DNA of 64,000 bases. Source: Nitzschia sp. DOCU1. Taxonomy: Eukaryota; Bacillariophyta; Bacillariophyceae; Bacillariales; Bacillariaceae. The position numbers and the translations under genes are program-made. Location: positions 868,001 to 932,000 of the forward strand of contig OX595997.1 of NCBI GenBank assembly GCA_951394045.1. Reading direction: 5' to 3'. This document shows positions 39,051-52,100 of this stretch, one piece after another (positions within the stretch are counted from its first letter, which is position 1; each line of letters begins with the position of its first letter). The notes beneath the pieces were generated by a model that saw only the letters and a list, made by a program, of their open reading frames with translations, made no database searches and was not told where the DNA came from.

Positions 39051-40808
39051 ATGAAAAGACATTTGTTGGCTTTGTTCTGTTTAGGCGGTTCGGTGGCTTC
39101 GTTTGTGGTCGCACCGTCGGTCATGCTTGGACGACGGAAAACAATGACCGTCAGCTGAAAGTCTGCCAACGATTTTGACGATGCCGATCAAAAAGTGGAT
39201 ATTTCGAATCGCCGCGGGTTCCTTTTACAAGTAGGTGGAACTACAATGGTGTCATTTCTAGTCGGTAGTTGCACCGTTCAAGCCCGAGGACTGGTCAGCT
39301 TTCCGTGCACGACGCCCCTCCTGGACGTCTATCATATCATGATGGGGGGGAACTTCCTTGTTGGAAGAAGAAGCCATCTGGTCGACGAACCCGCTGTTTT
39401 TGACGAATCGTGAAGCTGCTATCTCGGAAACTGGAATGTCACAAGTCCAAGCTGCCTGTCGGATTTTGCAAGAAGCCGATATCAATCCCAGTGTCATGAA
39501 ATATTCCTTGGCAGCGTCGGCGATGGATACCGCCATGGTGATACGGGATGAACTAAAAGTGGGGCAAAATCGATTGATTCCTGAATTCACTTTTATGGAT
39601 CCTCGAGCCATTGGCAAGTGGGATACTATGAGTTTTGCCGAAACCTTTCCAGCTGTCGTAGCAATGGATGATATGGAGGCTGGAAAAGATGGCAAGGGTG
39701 GAAGACCCCCAGCCAACACGGATGGGACGCCGCAAGATACACTGGCGGATCAAGCGATTCGATTGCGGCAATTAATGTCGAGTAAGTTTTATGTGCGTGG
39801 TAATGTGTCGGTGGAGTACGTAACCTCATCATGTAGCACCACTCCCTAGTTCTTGAAACCCAATTTTCAGGAGATAACATTGTGTTGATTTTTCCAGATG
39901 GCTCCGGCCCGGCATTGTTGTCTGCTATGATTGCCGGTATTCCCTATAACAAGGCACACATCTTGGAGTTTAGCCCTGGAGAAATCCGATTGAATGTCAC
40001 CATGGCCAGTACGCAACAGCTCTTCAAACAGAAATTGCAGGAAGACTCCAATAGCTACGCGGCATTAGTGGAGCGAGGAAAAGTCGAGCTTCAGCGACTA
40101 CGATCCCTCAAGGAGGAAGATATCGTGACCAAAAAGGACATCATGATGGAAAACGAGCGATTGGCGGTGGAAGCAGATTATGAACGAAAAACGGCTGAAC
40201 GAGCGGCGCGTGAAGAAACCGATCAACAGATCCGACAGGCGAGACAACGCGAGTTGGAAGTGGCTCGGTTAGAGAGAAAAGGGATTCCGGCAGACGAAGC
40301 ACGCTTGGCTGTCGAGAATGGAGAAACTGGATCTATTCCGCCTGTGCTCGTTGGTGGTGCGTTTGTGGCATGTGCTGCAGTGGCGTTGTCGACGGGCGGC
40401 CGAGAAAAGGTCGCCGGTAGTGAATTACAAGGAGGAAATGCGACGGAAGCGGTACCACCGGTTAGAACCACTGGCCTGCCAGATATCCGGCGTATCAACT
40501 TGAATTCAAACGGCCCGTCTTCGGTTGATGAAGAGTTTTACACGGAGACCTCCGGTATTGATCGACTGACGGCACCACCCGTCGTGAACGGGGCTTCTTC
40601 GTTGTTCAGCCAGCTGGCCAAAAGCGAAGAAGAACGAAAGCAAGACGCGCGAAAAGCGATGGAGGAATATTTGGATCAAGACGACGGGGGCGAAGCCTGG
40701 TTGCGGGTAATGTCCGATATTATCGACGACGACGTGGAGGAGGATGTGTCCATCAATGGATCTGGCGATGCATCTGGGTTTGGAAAGATCAACGGAAGCA
40801 GTCTTTAG
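39051..40808 (+). pseudogene. D3: broken copy of the lumenal histidine-phosphatase-like gene
   Basis: Same TGA (39156-39158) and same one-base insertion as D2. Confidence 0.8.
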
Positions 40809-40820
40809 AGCTTAATGATA

Positions 40821-42681
40821 TCATGTTTTCGATCTTGCTGCGTTCTCCAGTTCGGCCATTTTCGCTTCTTGCTCGGCTAGAAGAGCCTTGACACGCAACA
40901 ACTCGTCCTTCAAAGCCTGTTTTTCAGCTGCTTCATTTTGTCGTTCAATATCTCTGGCTTCCTTGAGTCGCACGATCTCCAAAGCATGAGACGTCTTAGC
41001 TGAGACTTCTTCGGCCAGCTGTCGGGAGGTTTGGGCTAGTTCCTCGTCAGTATTATTGCCTAAAATGCGCTCAAAATCATCAAATTTCGCTAGGAGGTTG
41101 CGCCGAGCCCTGTCGTCGTGCAAATTCTGGAAAAAGGCGCCCACGTTGGGTTGCTGGAACTTGGCCCTTTCTTCTTTGAGTTCCTGCTCGATTCGTAGCT
41201 TCTCATTCCTACGGCGTTCTTGTTCCAGTTCGTGGACATGAAAGATGTTGGAGGCAATTAGTTGTGCGTGCGCTTCGTCGCGTTCAGCCATGACATTGAC
41301 GAGCGCTTCGTGCATGGCTACCTGCATCTGATCCGAAACTGACGGTGGGAGGAGGGGTTGATACAGCTGAGTATTGATAGACGGAGGAGGTACAATCTCT
41401 TTGGGGACAAGGATTCGGGGGTGGCCTTGGGGTGGCATTATCCTCTCTGCGGTGTCTGCCCTCAACAGTTCAGTGGAGCAAGCCGCCAGCAGGCTAAAGA
41501 TCTTCTGAGGGCGCTCGACGGTGAGGCATTCGCCCTCTGGATTACCAGACGAAAGTGGCCCCGCTGATTGCGTCGCGGTTGCATTTAGCCCATTTTGGTC
41601 ACTGTTGTTGCTCCCCGCGATCTCCGGCTCAGAGGTACTAACATCTTTGGTCGAAGCATTGATGCCAAGAAGTTCGGAAATTTCTAAGAGCGTTTCGATC
41701 GGTAGAGGACACTGCAGTAATGAATTCAAGAACCATTCAATTATCTCGGCTGCAAATTTGTTAGTCTAGTCGCAAAGAAAGAAGTCACCAAGAGATGAGT
41801 TTTGCCTACCTTGGTATCCCCTGGACTTTTCAAGGGTGGATGTCGAAATATCTTGATCGAAAAAGCCTCCAAGAGCACGCCCAGTACTCAGAACATTCTC
41901 CACTAAATTGAAAGAATCTTGCTCACCATTATCCTGGTTCGTGAAGTGTTCACGAGAGAGCTGCGGCAAAATTTGGGCCATACTCTGGGAAACACCGCAA
42001 TGGAGATGCATCACTTCGTAGAAGCCACGCGTGCGTTCAACAACGATCTGACCTTCGATAATACCACTTCTCCGCGTTTTGATGTTAAAAAGAACACCCC
42101 TATCACTCTCTGGGTTGTATGCGTCAGGATCGTCGACCGGCGTATCGCCTTGACGCGAAGTTGCTCAGTGCAGAGAAATCGCCAGTCTACGAAGTTTTGT
42201 TTATCGGCTTGACAGACACAAACCAGTTTCCCTCAAACACTTTCAAAGGAACGCTCGGCAACGTTGATGTACCGACAGACGGAGGGAGACCAGTGGCATG
42301 CACCCCCTTGAGCGTTATGGCTGTGTCATCGAATAGTGGGTCACTCGATGTTCCCTGTCGGCGCTTCCTGAAGTTGAAGCGCGAGCTGACTCCCATGCCA
42401 CGGGGCTCTGGATTGGTCTCACGATGAATCATCCATGCTATTCTGTCGTACGCTCCGAACCGCCGCACCGATAGCGCGGAAGCGGCTTCGTTTACTTTCA
42501 TCGCCTGTGCTCATTTCCGCTGAGTCGTCCACCAAAGGTGTTTCGGTCTGGGATTCACCCTCTGCGGGGCATGGAATCTTGGCGCCGCACATTTCGTAAC
42601 TTGGTTCCACGTTGCCGCCTGTCGGGGCAGAGTTTGTAAATGTGCAAGCACTGCAAGTCCAGAAAGAGACCGGACCGGCAT
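40821..42681 (-). pseudogene. A3: 3' fragment of the lipid-transfer gene
   Basis: Carries the same two defects and the same breakpoint as A1 and A2. Confidence 0.8.
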
Positions 42682-42870
42682 AAAGAAGAGAGGTGTTTCA
42701 GATTGATATTCATTCATCATCCCAAGATGAATCTTCGGATGAATCAATGTATTATGGCACGCGCGCAGATATTAAACGGGCCAACGGCGAGGTACGCACG
42801 GACACGGGGCGGCCCTCCATCCTGTCATAAACCACCCCTTCAAAACCAGAAGACGACTCTAACCACCACC

Positions 42871-43533
42871 ATGAGGTTTACCTCTCCTCGCACCCGCGAC
42901 AAGGCCTCGACTTGTCAGAGAAAGATATTATATATATGTCCTTCCCAATCGATGAGTACAAGCTCTCTCGATCGTTCCCCGGTTTCTACGACAAGCCGCG
43001 GATCTTCCAAAGGCAAGAAAGTTACATTTCGAATCTCCCGATATTCCTTCATTGAACCTCCCTCCGCCCAAGAACCTGAGGTCGAACCTTCGGAACTATT
43101 CTACACGAAAGAGGAGCTCGAACAAATACTTTTGGAAAACCAGGCGATTATCAGATGTATACAACACGATGGCTACACCTTGTGCCACCAAGAAGAAGAT
43201 GTTTCCAGCCCAGTACGAGGCCTTGAAGATCACACACACGATGGTTGCCGCCGGCGGTTCTGGAATCAGAAGAATGCGCTAGGAGCAGTTTTAAATGAGC
43301 AAGATAGACAAAGAAGCGAAGGAATATACAATCCCGAGGCATTGGCACAAATTTATTCTCTATTCACGGCTTGTTGTCGACTGGAAGCAAGTCTTACTGG
43401 ATCCAAAGATGAGCGGATTGCCCAAAAAGCATTCGAAGACGACACGAAGGATTCTTCGTTTTCTTCTCTTCCAAATGAGGGCATTCACGAAGACGCACAG
43501 ATCTTCAAAATCCCCTCATCGCCAGCAAGATAG
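42871..43533 (+). CDS. gene B4: small polar protein with KVTF motif
   Basis: 220 codons; protein identical to B2 and B3. Confidence 0.7.
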   Translation: MRFTSPRTRDKASTCQRKILYICPSQSMSTSSLDRSPVSTTSRGSSKGKKVTFRISRYSFIEPPSAQEPEVEPSELFYTKEELEQILLENQAIIRCIQHDGYTLCHQEEDVSSPVRGLEDHTHDGCRRRFWNQKNALGAVLNEQDRQRSEGIYNPEALAQIYSLFTACCRLEASLTGSKDERIAQKAFEDDTKDSSFSSLPNEGIHEDAQIFKIPSSPAR

Positions 43534-44412
43534 CCGTTTGGGGGATGCATGAGGCAAGTGTTTTGACTCGAAAAATGCCGTGGGACTTCCATTCCCATTA
43601 GTAGTAAGCTGGTATCAATATCTGTGCTGGCTTCGAAGGTAAAGATGCTTGCTAGCTATAACTATGCTAACCATAATGTAATAATAGATTGCTGATACAA
43701 TTTTTAGAACTTCAGCGTCGAGTCTGTCATCGTGGTGAGGAGCTGATAGTAGTTACAAGACCAACTTCAAATTCTTCCAACATCCACACTTTGAACAAGG
43801 GCGAAGAATTCCCAACTTCGGATTATTGTGGTGGTGAATCAATAATTCCCGTTGACCAAAAAGGGTATTCCAAAGATTCACAAGCACGCGACATCGCGAG
43901 TAGACCGAGAACGTTCCAGCATCACTACTGAACAGGAAAACGAATTGGTGGTTGCGGCTATGAATATATATCGAATCATCTCTATTGCCCCTACAAGGCG
44001 AACTCCGTGCTACTTATGAATTACGAGTACAATTGTTGCTGGTCTTCGCGTTATTTCCTTCATTTACGCATCGTCTCATGAATCTTGCCGAAAAGATCTC
44101 ATTTTGGTCGGTCGCCATGCTCGCTATCTCGCCGCCGCACGCATTTTCGACGGCATAAGTTACCGTAGTTCGAAGGAGGTTAAATTAGTATCGGTAGTCG
44201 TGTCACAGGATTGACCCGCGGCGCCCAATCACCGTCACCGCCACCACAGCTGCAGTAGTCGACCCCTCCGACCACGGATGTGAATCAATCGAATCCAACG
44301 AAGAACAGGGATCTTTTTGAAGCACGCTAAACATTTTTTCATTGGCATACTTCTCGAAGGAGAAGTGAATGTCTATGTTGAAGGCAACATCCTCTTATGC
44401 GTATTCGATAAT
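43534..44412. other. spacer of array unit 4
   Basis: Copy of 32810-33688; no supported gene. Confidence 0.5.
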
Positions 44413-46170
44413 ATGAAAAGACATTTGTTGGCTTTGTTCTGTTTAGGCGGTTCGGTGGCTTCGTTTGTGGTCGCACCGTCGGTCATGCTTGGACGACGGA
44501 AAACAATGACCGTCAGCTGAAAGTCTGCCAACGATTTTGACGATGCCGATCAAAAAGTGGATATTTCGAATCGCCGCGGGTTCCTTTTACAAGTAGGTGG
44601 AACTACAATGGTGTCATTTCTAGTCGGTAGTTGCACCGTTCAAGCCCGAGGACTGGTCAGCTTTCCGTGCACGACGCCCCTCCTGGACGTCTATCATATC
44701 ATGATGGGGGGGAACTTCCTTGTTGGAAGAAGAAGCCATCTGGTCGACGAACCCGCTGTTTTTGACGAATCGTGAAGCTGCTATCTCGGAAACTGGAATG
44801 TCACAAGTCCAAGCTGCCTGTCGGATTTTGCAAGAAGCCGATATCAATCCCAGTGTCATGAAATATTCCTTGGCAGCGTCGGCGATGGATACCGCCATGG
44901 TGATACGGGATGAACTAAAAGTGGGGCAAAATCGATTGATTCCTGAATTCACTTTTATGGATCCTCGAGCCATTGGCAAGTGGGATACTATGAGTTTTGC
45001 CGAAACCTTTCCAGCTGTCGTAGCAATGGATGATATGGAGGCTGGAAAAGATGGCAAGGGTGGAAGACCCCCAGCCAACACGGATGGGACGCCGCAAGAT
45101 ACACTGGCGGATCAAGCGATTCGATTGCGGCAATTAATGTCGAGTAAGTTTTATGTGCGTGGTAATGTGTCGGTGGAGTACGTAACCTCATCATGTAGCA
45201 CCACTCCCTAGTTCTTGAAACCCAATTTTCAGGAGATAACATTGTGTTGATTTTTCCAGATGGCTCCGGCCCGGCATTGTTGTCTGCTATGATTGCCGGT
45301 ATTCCCTATAACAAGGCACACATCTTGGAGTTTAGCCCTGGAGAAATCCGATTGAATGTCACCATGGCCAGTACGCAACAGCTCTTCAAACAGAAATTGC
45401 AGGAAGACTCCAATAGCTACGCGGCATTAGTGGAGCGAGGAAAAGTCGAGCTTCAGCGACTACGATCCCTCAAGGAGGAAGATATCGTGACCAAAAAGGA
45501 CATCATGATGGAAAACGAGCGATTGGCGGTGGAAGCAGATTATGAACGAAAAACGGCTGAACGAGCGGCGCGTGAAGAAACCGATCAACAGATCCGACAG
45601 GCGAGACAACGCGAGTTGGAAGTGGCTCGGTTAGAGAGAAAAGGGATTCCGGCAGACGAAGCACGCTTGGCTGTCGAGAATGGAGAAACTGGATCTATTC
45701 CGCCTGTGCTCGTTGGTGGTGCGTTTGTGGCATGTGCTGCAGTGGCGTTGTCGACGGGCGGCCGAGAAAAGGTCGCCGGTAGTGAATTACAAGGAGGAAA
45801 TGCGACGGAAGCGGTACCACCGGTTAGAACCACTGGCCTGCCAGATATCCGGCGTATCAACTTGAATTCAAACGGCCCGTCTTCGGTTGATGAAGAGTTT
45901 TACACGGAGACCTCCGGTATTGATCGACTGACGGCACCACCCGTCGTGAACGGGGCTTCTTCGTTGTTCAGCCAGCTGGCCAAAAGCGAAGAAGAACGAA
46001 AGCAAGACGCGCGAAAAGCGATGGAGGAATATTTGGATCAAGACGACGGGGGCGAAGCCTGGTTGCGGGTAATGTCCGATATTATCGACGACGACGTGGA
46101 GGAGGATGTGTCCATCAATGGATCTGGCGATGCATCTGGGTTTGGAAAGATCAACGGAAGCAGTCTTTAG
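44413..46170 (+). pseudogene. D4: broken copy of the lumenal histidine-phosphatase-like gene
   Basis: Same TGA (44518-44520) and frameshift as D2 and D3. Its 3' end lies 12 bp from the stop of the intact lipid-transfer gene, convergent. Confidence 0.8.
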
Positions 46171-46182
46171 AGCTTAATGATA

Positions 46183-49100
46183 TCATGTTTTCGATCTTGC
46201 TGCGTTCTCCAGTTCGGCCATTTTCGCTTCTTGCTCGGCTAGAAGAGCCTTGACACGCAACAACTCGTCCTTCAAAGCCTGTTTTTCAGCTGCTTCATTT
46301 TGTCGTTCAATATCTCTGGCTTCCTTGAGTCGCACGATCTCCAAAGCATGAGACGTCTTAGCTGAGACTTCTTCGGCCAGCTGTCGGGAGGTTTGGGCTA
46401 GTTCCTCGTCAGTATTATTGCCTAAAATGCGCTCAAAATCATCAAATTTCGCTAGGAGGTTGCGCCGAGCCCTGTCGTCGTGCAAATTCTGGAAAAAGGC
46501 GCCCACGTTGGGTTGCTGGAACTTGGCCCTTTCTTCTTTGAGTTCCTGCTCGATTCGTAGCTTCTCATTCCTACGGCGTTCTTGTTCCAGTTCGTGAACA
46601 TGAAAGATGTTGGAGGCAATTAGTTGTGCGTGCGCTTCGTCGCGTTCAGCCATGACATTGACGAGCGCTTCGTGCATGGCTACCTGCATCTGATCCGAAA
46701 CTGACGGTGGGAGGAGGGGTTCATACAGCTGAGTATTGATAGACGGAGGAGGTACAATCTCTTTGGGGACAAGGATTCGGGGGTGGCCTTGGGGTGGCAT
46801 TATCCTCTCTGCGGTGTCTGCCCTCAACAGTTCAGTGGAGCAAGCCGCCAGCAGGCTAAAGATCTTCTGAGGGCGCTCGACGGTGAGGCATTCGCCCTCT
46901 GGATTACCAGACGAAAGTGGCCCCGCTGATTGCGTCGCGGTTGCATTTAGCCCATTTTGGTCACTGTTGTTGCTCCCCGCGATCTCCGGCTCAGAGGTAC
47001 TAACATCTTTGGTCGAAGCATTGATGCCAAGAAGTTCGGAAATTTCTAAGAGCGTTTCGATCGGTAGAGGACACTGCAGTAATGAATTCAAGAACCATTC
47101 AATTATCTCGGCTGCAAATTTGTTAGTCTAGTCGCAAAGAAAGAAGTCACCAAGAGATGAGTTTTGCCTACCTTGGTATCCCCTGGACTTTTCAAGGGTG
47201 GATGTCGAAATATCTTGATCGAAAAAGCCTCCAAGAGCACGCCCAGTAATCAGAACATTCTCCACTAAATCGAAAGAATCTTGGTCACCGTTATCCTGGT
47301 TCACGAAGTGTTCACGAGAGAGCTGCGGCAAAATTTGGGCGACACTCTGGGAGACACCGGAATGGAGATGCATCACTTCGTAGAAGCCACGCGTGCGTTC
47401 AACAACGATCTGGCCTTCGATACTATCACTTCTCCGCGTTTTGATGTTAAAAAGAACACCCCTATCACTCTCTGGGTTGTATGCGTCAGGATCGTCGACC
47501 GGCGTATCGCCTTGACGCGTGTTGCTCAATGCCGAGGAATCGCCAGCCAACGAAGTTTTGGTTGTCGGCTTGACAGACACAAACCAGTTTCCCTCAAACA
47601 CTTTCAAAGGAACGCTCGGCAACGTTGATGTACCAACAGACGGAGGGAGACCAGTGGCATGCACCCCCTTGAGCGTGATGGCTGTGTCATCGAATAGTGG
47701 GTCACTCGATGTTCCCTGTCGGCGCTTCCTGAAGTTGAAGCGCGAGCTCACCCCCAGGCCACGGGGCTCTGGATTGGTCTCCGATGAATCATCCATGCTA
47801 TTCTGTCGTACGCTCCGAACCGCCGCACCGATAGCGCGAAAGCGGCTTCGTTTACTTTCATCGCCTGTGCTCATTTCCGCTGAGTCGTCCACCAAAGGTG
47901 TTTCGGTCTGGTATTCACCCTCTGCGGGGCCTGGCATCTTGGCGCCGCACATTTCGCAACTTGGTTCCACGTTGCCGCCTGTCGGGGCAGAGTTAATAAA
48001 TGTGCAAGCACTGCAAGTCCAGAAAGAGACCGGACCGGCATCTTGTCTTGCTCCACCATCAAATGAGGACGAAGCACTTCGATTTCCAATCTTGTTATTA
48101 CCGATCGCCTGTGAACCCGGCACCAGTCCTCGGGAAGGTCCCCCAACAACACCTTGTGGGCGCGGCGGGGTTTGCGCCGTCGACACTGGCCTTCGGTTCG
48201 ATATCTCCGCCCCTTTTTGCCTAGCATTTAGAATTGCTGTCCCAAGCTTGTTCTTCGTTGCTTGTTTAATTCCCGTCAATGCTTTACCGAATTGTAAACG
48301 ACGACCTGTGCCATTTGTATCGCTAGGATCGTCTCCGACGTCAAGTTCTTCGGCGCCGTCGGTCGTTGCTGCTTCGGTCACGATGGTCGATTCTGCAGTT
48401 TGGAGATTGTCTCCCGCGTCAGAGAATGTAGCAACTTCCTGTCCATTAGTAGCATCACGACGACGTTCTGATATCTCCTTTCCTTTTTGTCTTGCGGTTT
48501 CCAAGGCAGCTCCAATCCTATTCTTTGCCCCGGCAATCCTTGTGCCGAACAGTCTAGTGCGTCCATGACTGCTTCCATCCCCATCTTGACTTGCACCGTC
48601 GTACTCGCTTGGATGGCTCGAGCGGTCCGCGGCATCGTTTCCGTAACCACGAAGACTGTTTATTGCTTCGTCGTCCAGCGCTTGTTCTGCAGTGTCTCTC
48701 TCTTCTCCAAACTCGTCCGACGCCAGCTGCGAAGAACCAATAACGTCAGTGATTTCCTGTACCCAACGCGCAAACTCCTGCGAGGTCGACGCAATAAAGT
48801 ATCGAATGATGCCTTCACGCTCGATAATTGCAAAGCCTCGCTTTACGTCCTGCTTGCTTCCTCCTCCTGCAAGCTGCCGAATTCTGGCTCCTTCTAGCTG
48901 GATGACGTCCGTCGGTTTTGGCTGAGGCGGATGAAAAGGCAAGAAATTTGAGCAAGAATGCAAGCCACGGGACATCAAAACACAGAGAGCACGCAAACCT
49001 ACCTCGCCTGGACTTGGATACAAGATCAACAAACTCTTCCGCAGAACAGCCCAACAGGGCCAGAGTGTGGATTTCCGAGCCACTCGCTGGCCAGTACGAT

Positions 49101-52100
49101 GAACGCCTCCGGTACGAATCCAGCCGGCAACACGTGACGACATTAGCGCAAGAGCGGCAAATCGATCTTTCTCTTTCTCAAATACTTTCCTTCGTAGGTC
49201 ACGAAGCTCGTCCTTTTTCTGTTTTAGAGCCAACCGGATGTCCTTCTCGTAGTTTCCTAGCTCCGCCTGCACTTCTTCCAGCATTAGTCGAGTTCTTTGA
49301 AGATTGGAAGGGACAACCGATTGTTTGTCGACGTGAGGGACTTGCGTCACCTCGGCCGGAGAGTCATTGAGTCGGGGATTCTCTATGTCGCTCGTAGTCA
49401 TTCCGTTGCTCGGCTGCTTGACCGCAGCTAGGAAAGAAGCAAGCTCGTGTTGATATCGGAGGCTTCTGTCCTGTAGCGCACTCATGCCGTCAAAGAACGA
49501 CTCGATTCTTCGGATATCGTTAACTTTCAAATCTTCTTCCATGGCTAGGTGAACCTTGGCCGCATCGTAGGTAAGTCCCAAGTTGAAAGGATGGACCAGC
49601 TCCTCGATCTTAATCTCCCCGTCACTGAGGGATATTGAAAGCAAACTCTGTCGAGATTTGATACGCTGATAATATCCTTCTTCAGTGGTCTGGATCAACG
49701 AAGACCATGCAACCCCTTTGCAAGCCAAAACATCTTCCATTCCACTCGGTTTAGTGCCAGGTTTTGGGTAGAAACGAACAGCTAGATCGGTCTGCATCAG
49801 GTGCAGCCCCAAGCTTCTCCGTTCTCGGTTGTGCATGTCGTCTGGGATCGACAGCAATAGATTCGCGATTTCAAGGCGCAGGAGTACCAGTTGCAAGTCC
49901 TCTGGAAGAAAGTGCTTGAAAATCGTGCGGAGGGCTCTCTCCACTATGGGCTCAGACGACTGATTGGGATTCTGGGGAAGTTGTTCCCACTCCTCTTCGA
50001 AGGATTTCAATGGCATCGTTTCCTCCCGTGCGACGAAAGAATAGAACATAGCTCCAATCGTCCTCTCTGGGAAAGGTGCCCCTTCAATGGCAGGGAAATC
50101 ACGTTTCGACCAGGTTGGCAAAAGCAATGCCTCGATAATGAGAATGACTGTATCTTTTGCTTCCTCGACGCAAGCATTCACAGTGGTAGGGCAATTCAGA
50201 TCCGCAGAAAGTGACCATGACCGTGTTCCGTTCTTAGACTGCTCTTCCAGTCTCAGCGCCAGCTGTTGAATTTCGCCAGAGTAGGACGCATTAAGCTTGC
50301 CGGGTAGCTTCTCCATTCCAAATGATATTAGTTCCACCATATTCCACGGGGACGGAGGCATCAGGTTGTCAGCGTTTACGCCACTGGCCAGATTTTGTGC
50401 AGTGAGTAGCGACTCTGATTGTTCATTGCCCATGGCCTTTCCAACGTTGCAAACTAATACACCGCCCTCCTCGAGGCAGCATTTCACGATTGTTCGCTGA
50501 CCTTCTTTATTCTGGAAGTCGAACTCTACTCCAACCTCAAACTCTTTCAAGTTCGTCTCGACGAGTTTCAATAGTCGAACGTGCTTCTCGCGCACCCACG
50601 ACCCGTTGCTACCATCACTACCGTTTCTGGTGTGTCGAAGTGGACTTGTGTAGGGCACATTCTGTCTCCAGATTGTAAGGCTGCACTCCGATACTTGCAT
50701 GCAAAATACAATTCCTAGGCCGCCAGTCTCCCGACTTTGCGTGATTTGTCTTCGAACCATGACCCGCCGGCCCTTTAGACTTTTCTTTACCTTTCCGCCC
50801 TTATCGTCGGAAAAAGCAGAGACAGAGGTCTTTGCTAGAGGCGCTGCTGGAAACAACTCAGAAAATCTGGCAATGGCATTTTCCAAGACATCATAGTTAT
50901 GTAAGATGCTGCTCGTAGCGCCAGCCAACAAGTCGAAGTCGATGTTGAGACGAAAATTGTGAACATGCATCGAGATGAACATGGCGATCTTCATGAAGTT
51001 GGTTCCATCCTCCGGTGGTTCTCCCTCGAAACAGACAATCATCGTCATCCCCATGGGTGCAATAAGTTGTTGTGTTTCGGGAGCGTCGCAAAATGGAATT
51101 ACAGGCATGGTTCGAACCTGAAAACCTCTGACAGTCAACTGCACCCTAAACGTGGATATGTTCCGTGACAGCTTCACTCCCGAGAGACGCAGTGCGGGAT
51201 CTTCGGCACGCTCCAATGAGTACGCAATGTCGGAGGGATCGTTGGGAAAATCAATGGCGACTTTGCTTTTGAGAGCGTCACCGCTAATAGAGTTACCAAT
51301 CTTTCCGCTCAAAAAGGTTCTGGGTAGGGCCGATGATATAACCAAGGTACTTTCGTCCACTTGCATAAGAATGTCACAGGCTCGAACATTTTCCGTCACC
51401 GCAGCAGGGACGCGTAGCTCGATATTGCTAAAGCGTGCTGTCACGTTGAAGCGGTCCGACGATATCATAAAGTTTTCATCTAGCAAGATCTGTTTGGCAT
51501 CTTGAATGTGATCGTCCAGGCGTAGTTCAGCGTTGGGGTCTTTCAGCATGTCCGGAGTGAGCATGTCTGTCCAATCTCCTGTATGCCATCGCGGATCAAA
51601 GACATCTTCGCCGCCATCGTTGAGGAAGAAACGAAGTGCTCGACACCAAGCTTCAGCATCCATCACAATATCAAACTCGTCCACCCCAATTTCATGCAGT
51701 AAGTGCGGAGGCTGGTCGTTGTCACTTGTGGAAAGCTCCACATCAATAGTGGTCTTGGCTCCAAACGCCTGCGTAGGAAACGTATGTCGGAGATCGAGTG
51801 GGTCATCTCGGATAGACCGCCGCTCAAAAAGCGGAAAATTTTCATCGGCATGAATCTCGCGGGGTTTGTTGGAAGGTTTGTGAATGGACATGTGGTCCTC
51901 GTGAGCAATGCCCCCAATCAAAATCGTTCGAACGTGACGGTCTAGCCGTTCTTGTATTGACATGAACGACACCGATGATTGTAGGTATAATCCAGGTTCA
52001 TTGTCTGCCTTTGGCCACATGAGCTCCGTGATGCATCCCTTCGAGGACAACTGCACGAACCCATTTCTACCCTGGGGATACAACCCACGTATTGTTACAT

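Larger units (their letters stand above)
37320..42681. repeat. segmental tandem array unit 3 (5,362 bp)
   Basis: Head-to-tail copy of unit 2; every recognisable gene piece recurs at plus 5,362 bp. Confidence 0.9.
42682..48041. repeat. segmental tandem array unit 4 (merges into the intact A gene)
   Basis: B4, spacer and D4 match units 2 and 3. From about 46590 the A part differs from A1-A3 by scattered substitutions, and after 48041 it continues as the full gene instead of switching to a B leader. Confidence 0.85.

Noticed and set aside
47128..47172. Stop codon right after the QGRQNSSLGDFFLCD codons as the true end of the lipid-transfer protein
   Set aside because: The stretch lies inside a GTAGGC...TGCAG intron of 60 nt whose removal restores a long C-terminal coiled coil.
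20337..48041. CRISPR-like or satellite array
   Set aside because: The period is 5.36 kb with multi-gene content; this is segmental duplication.
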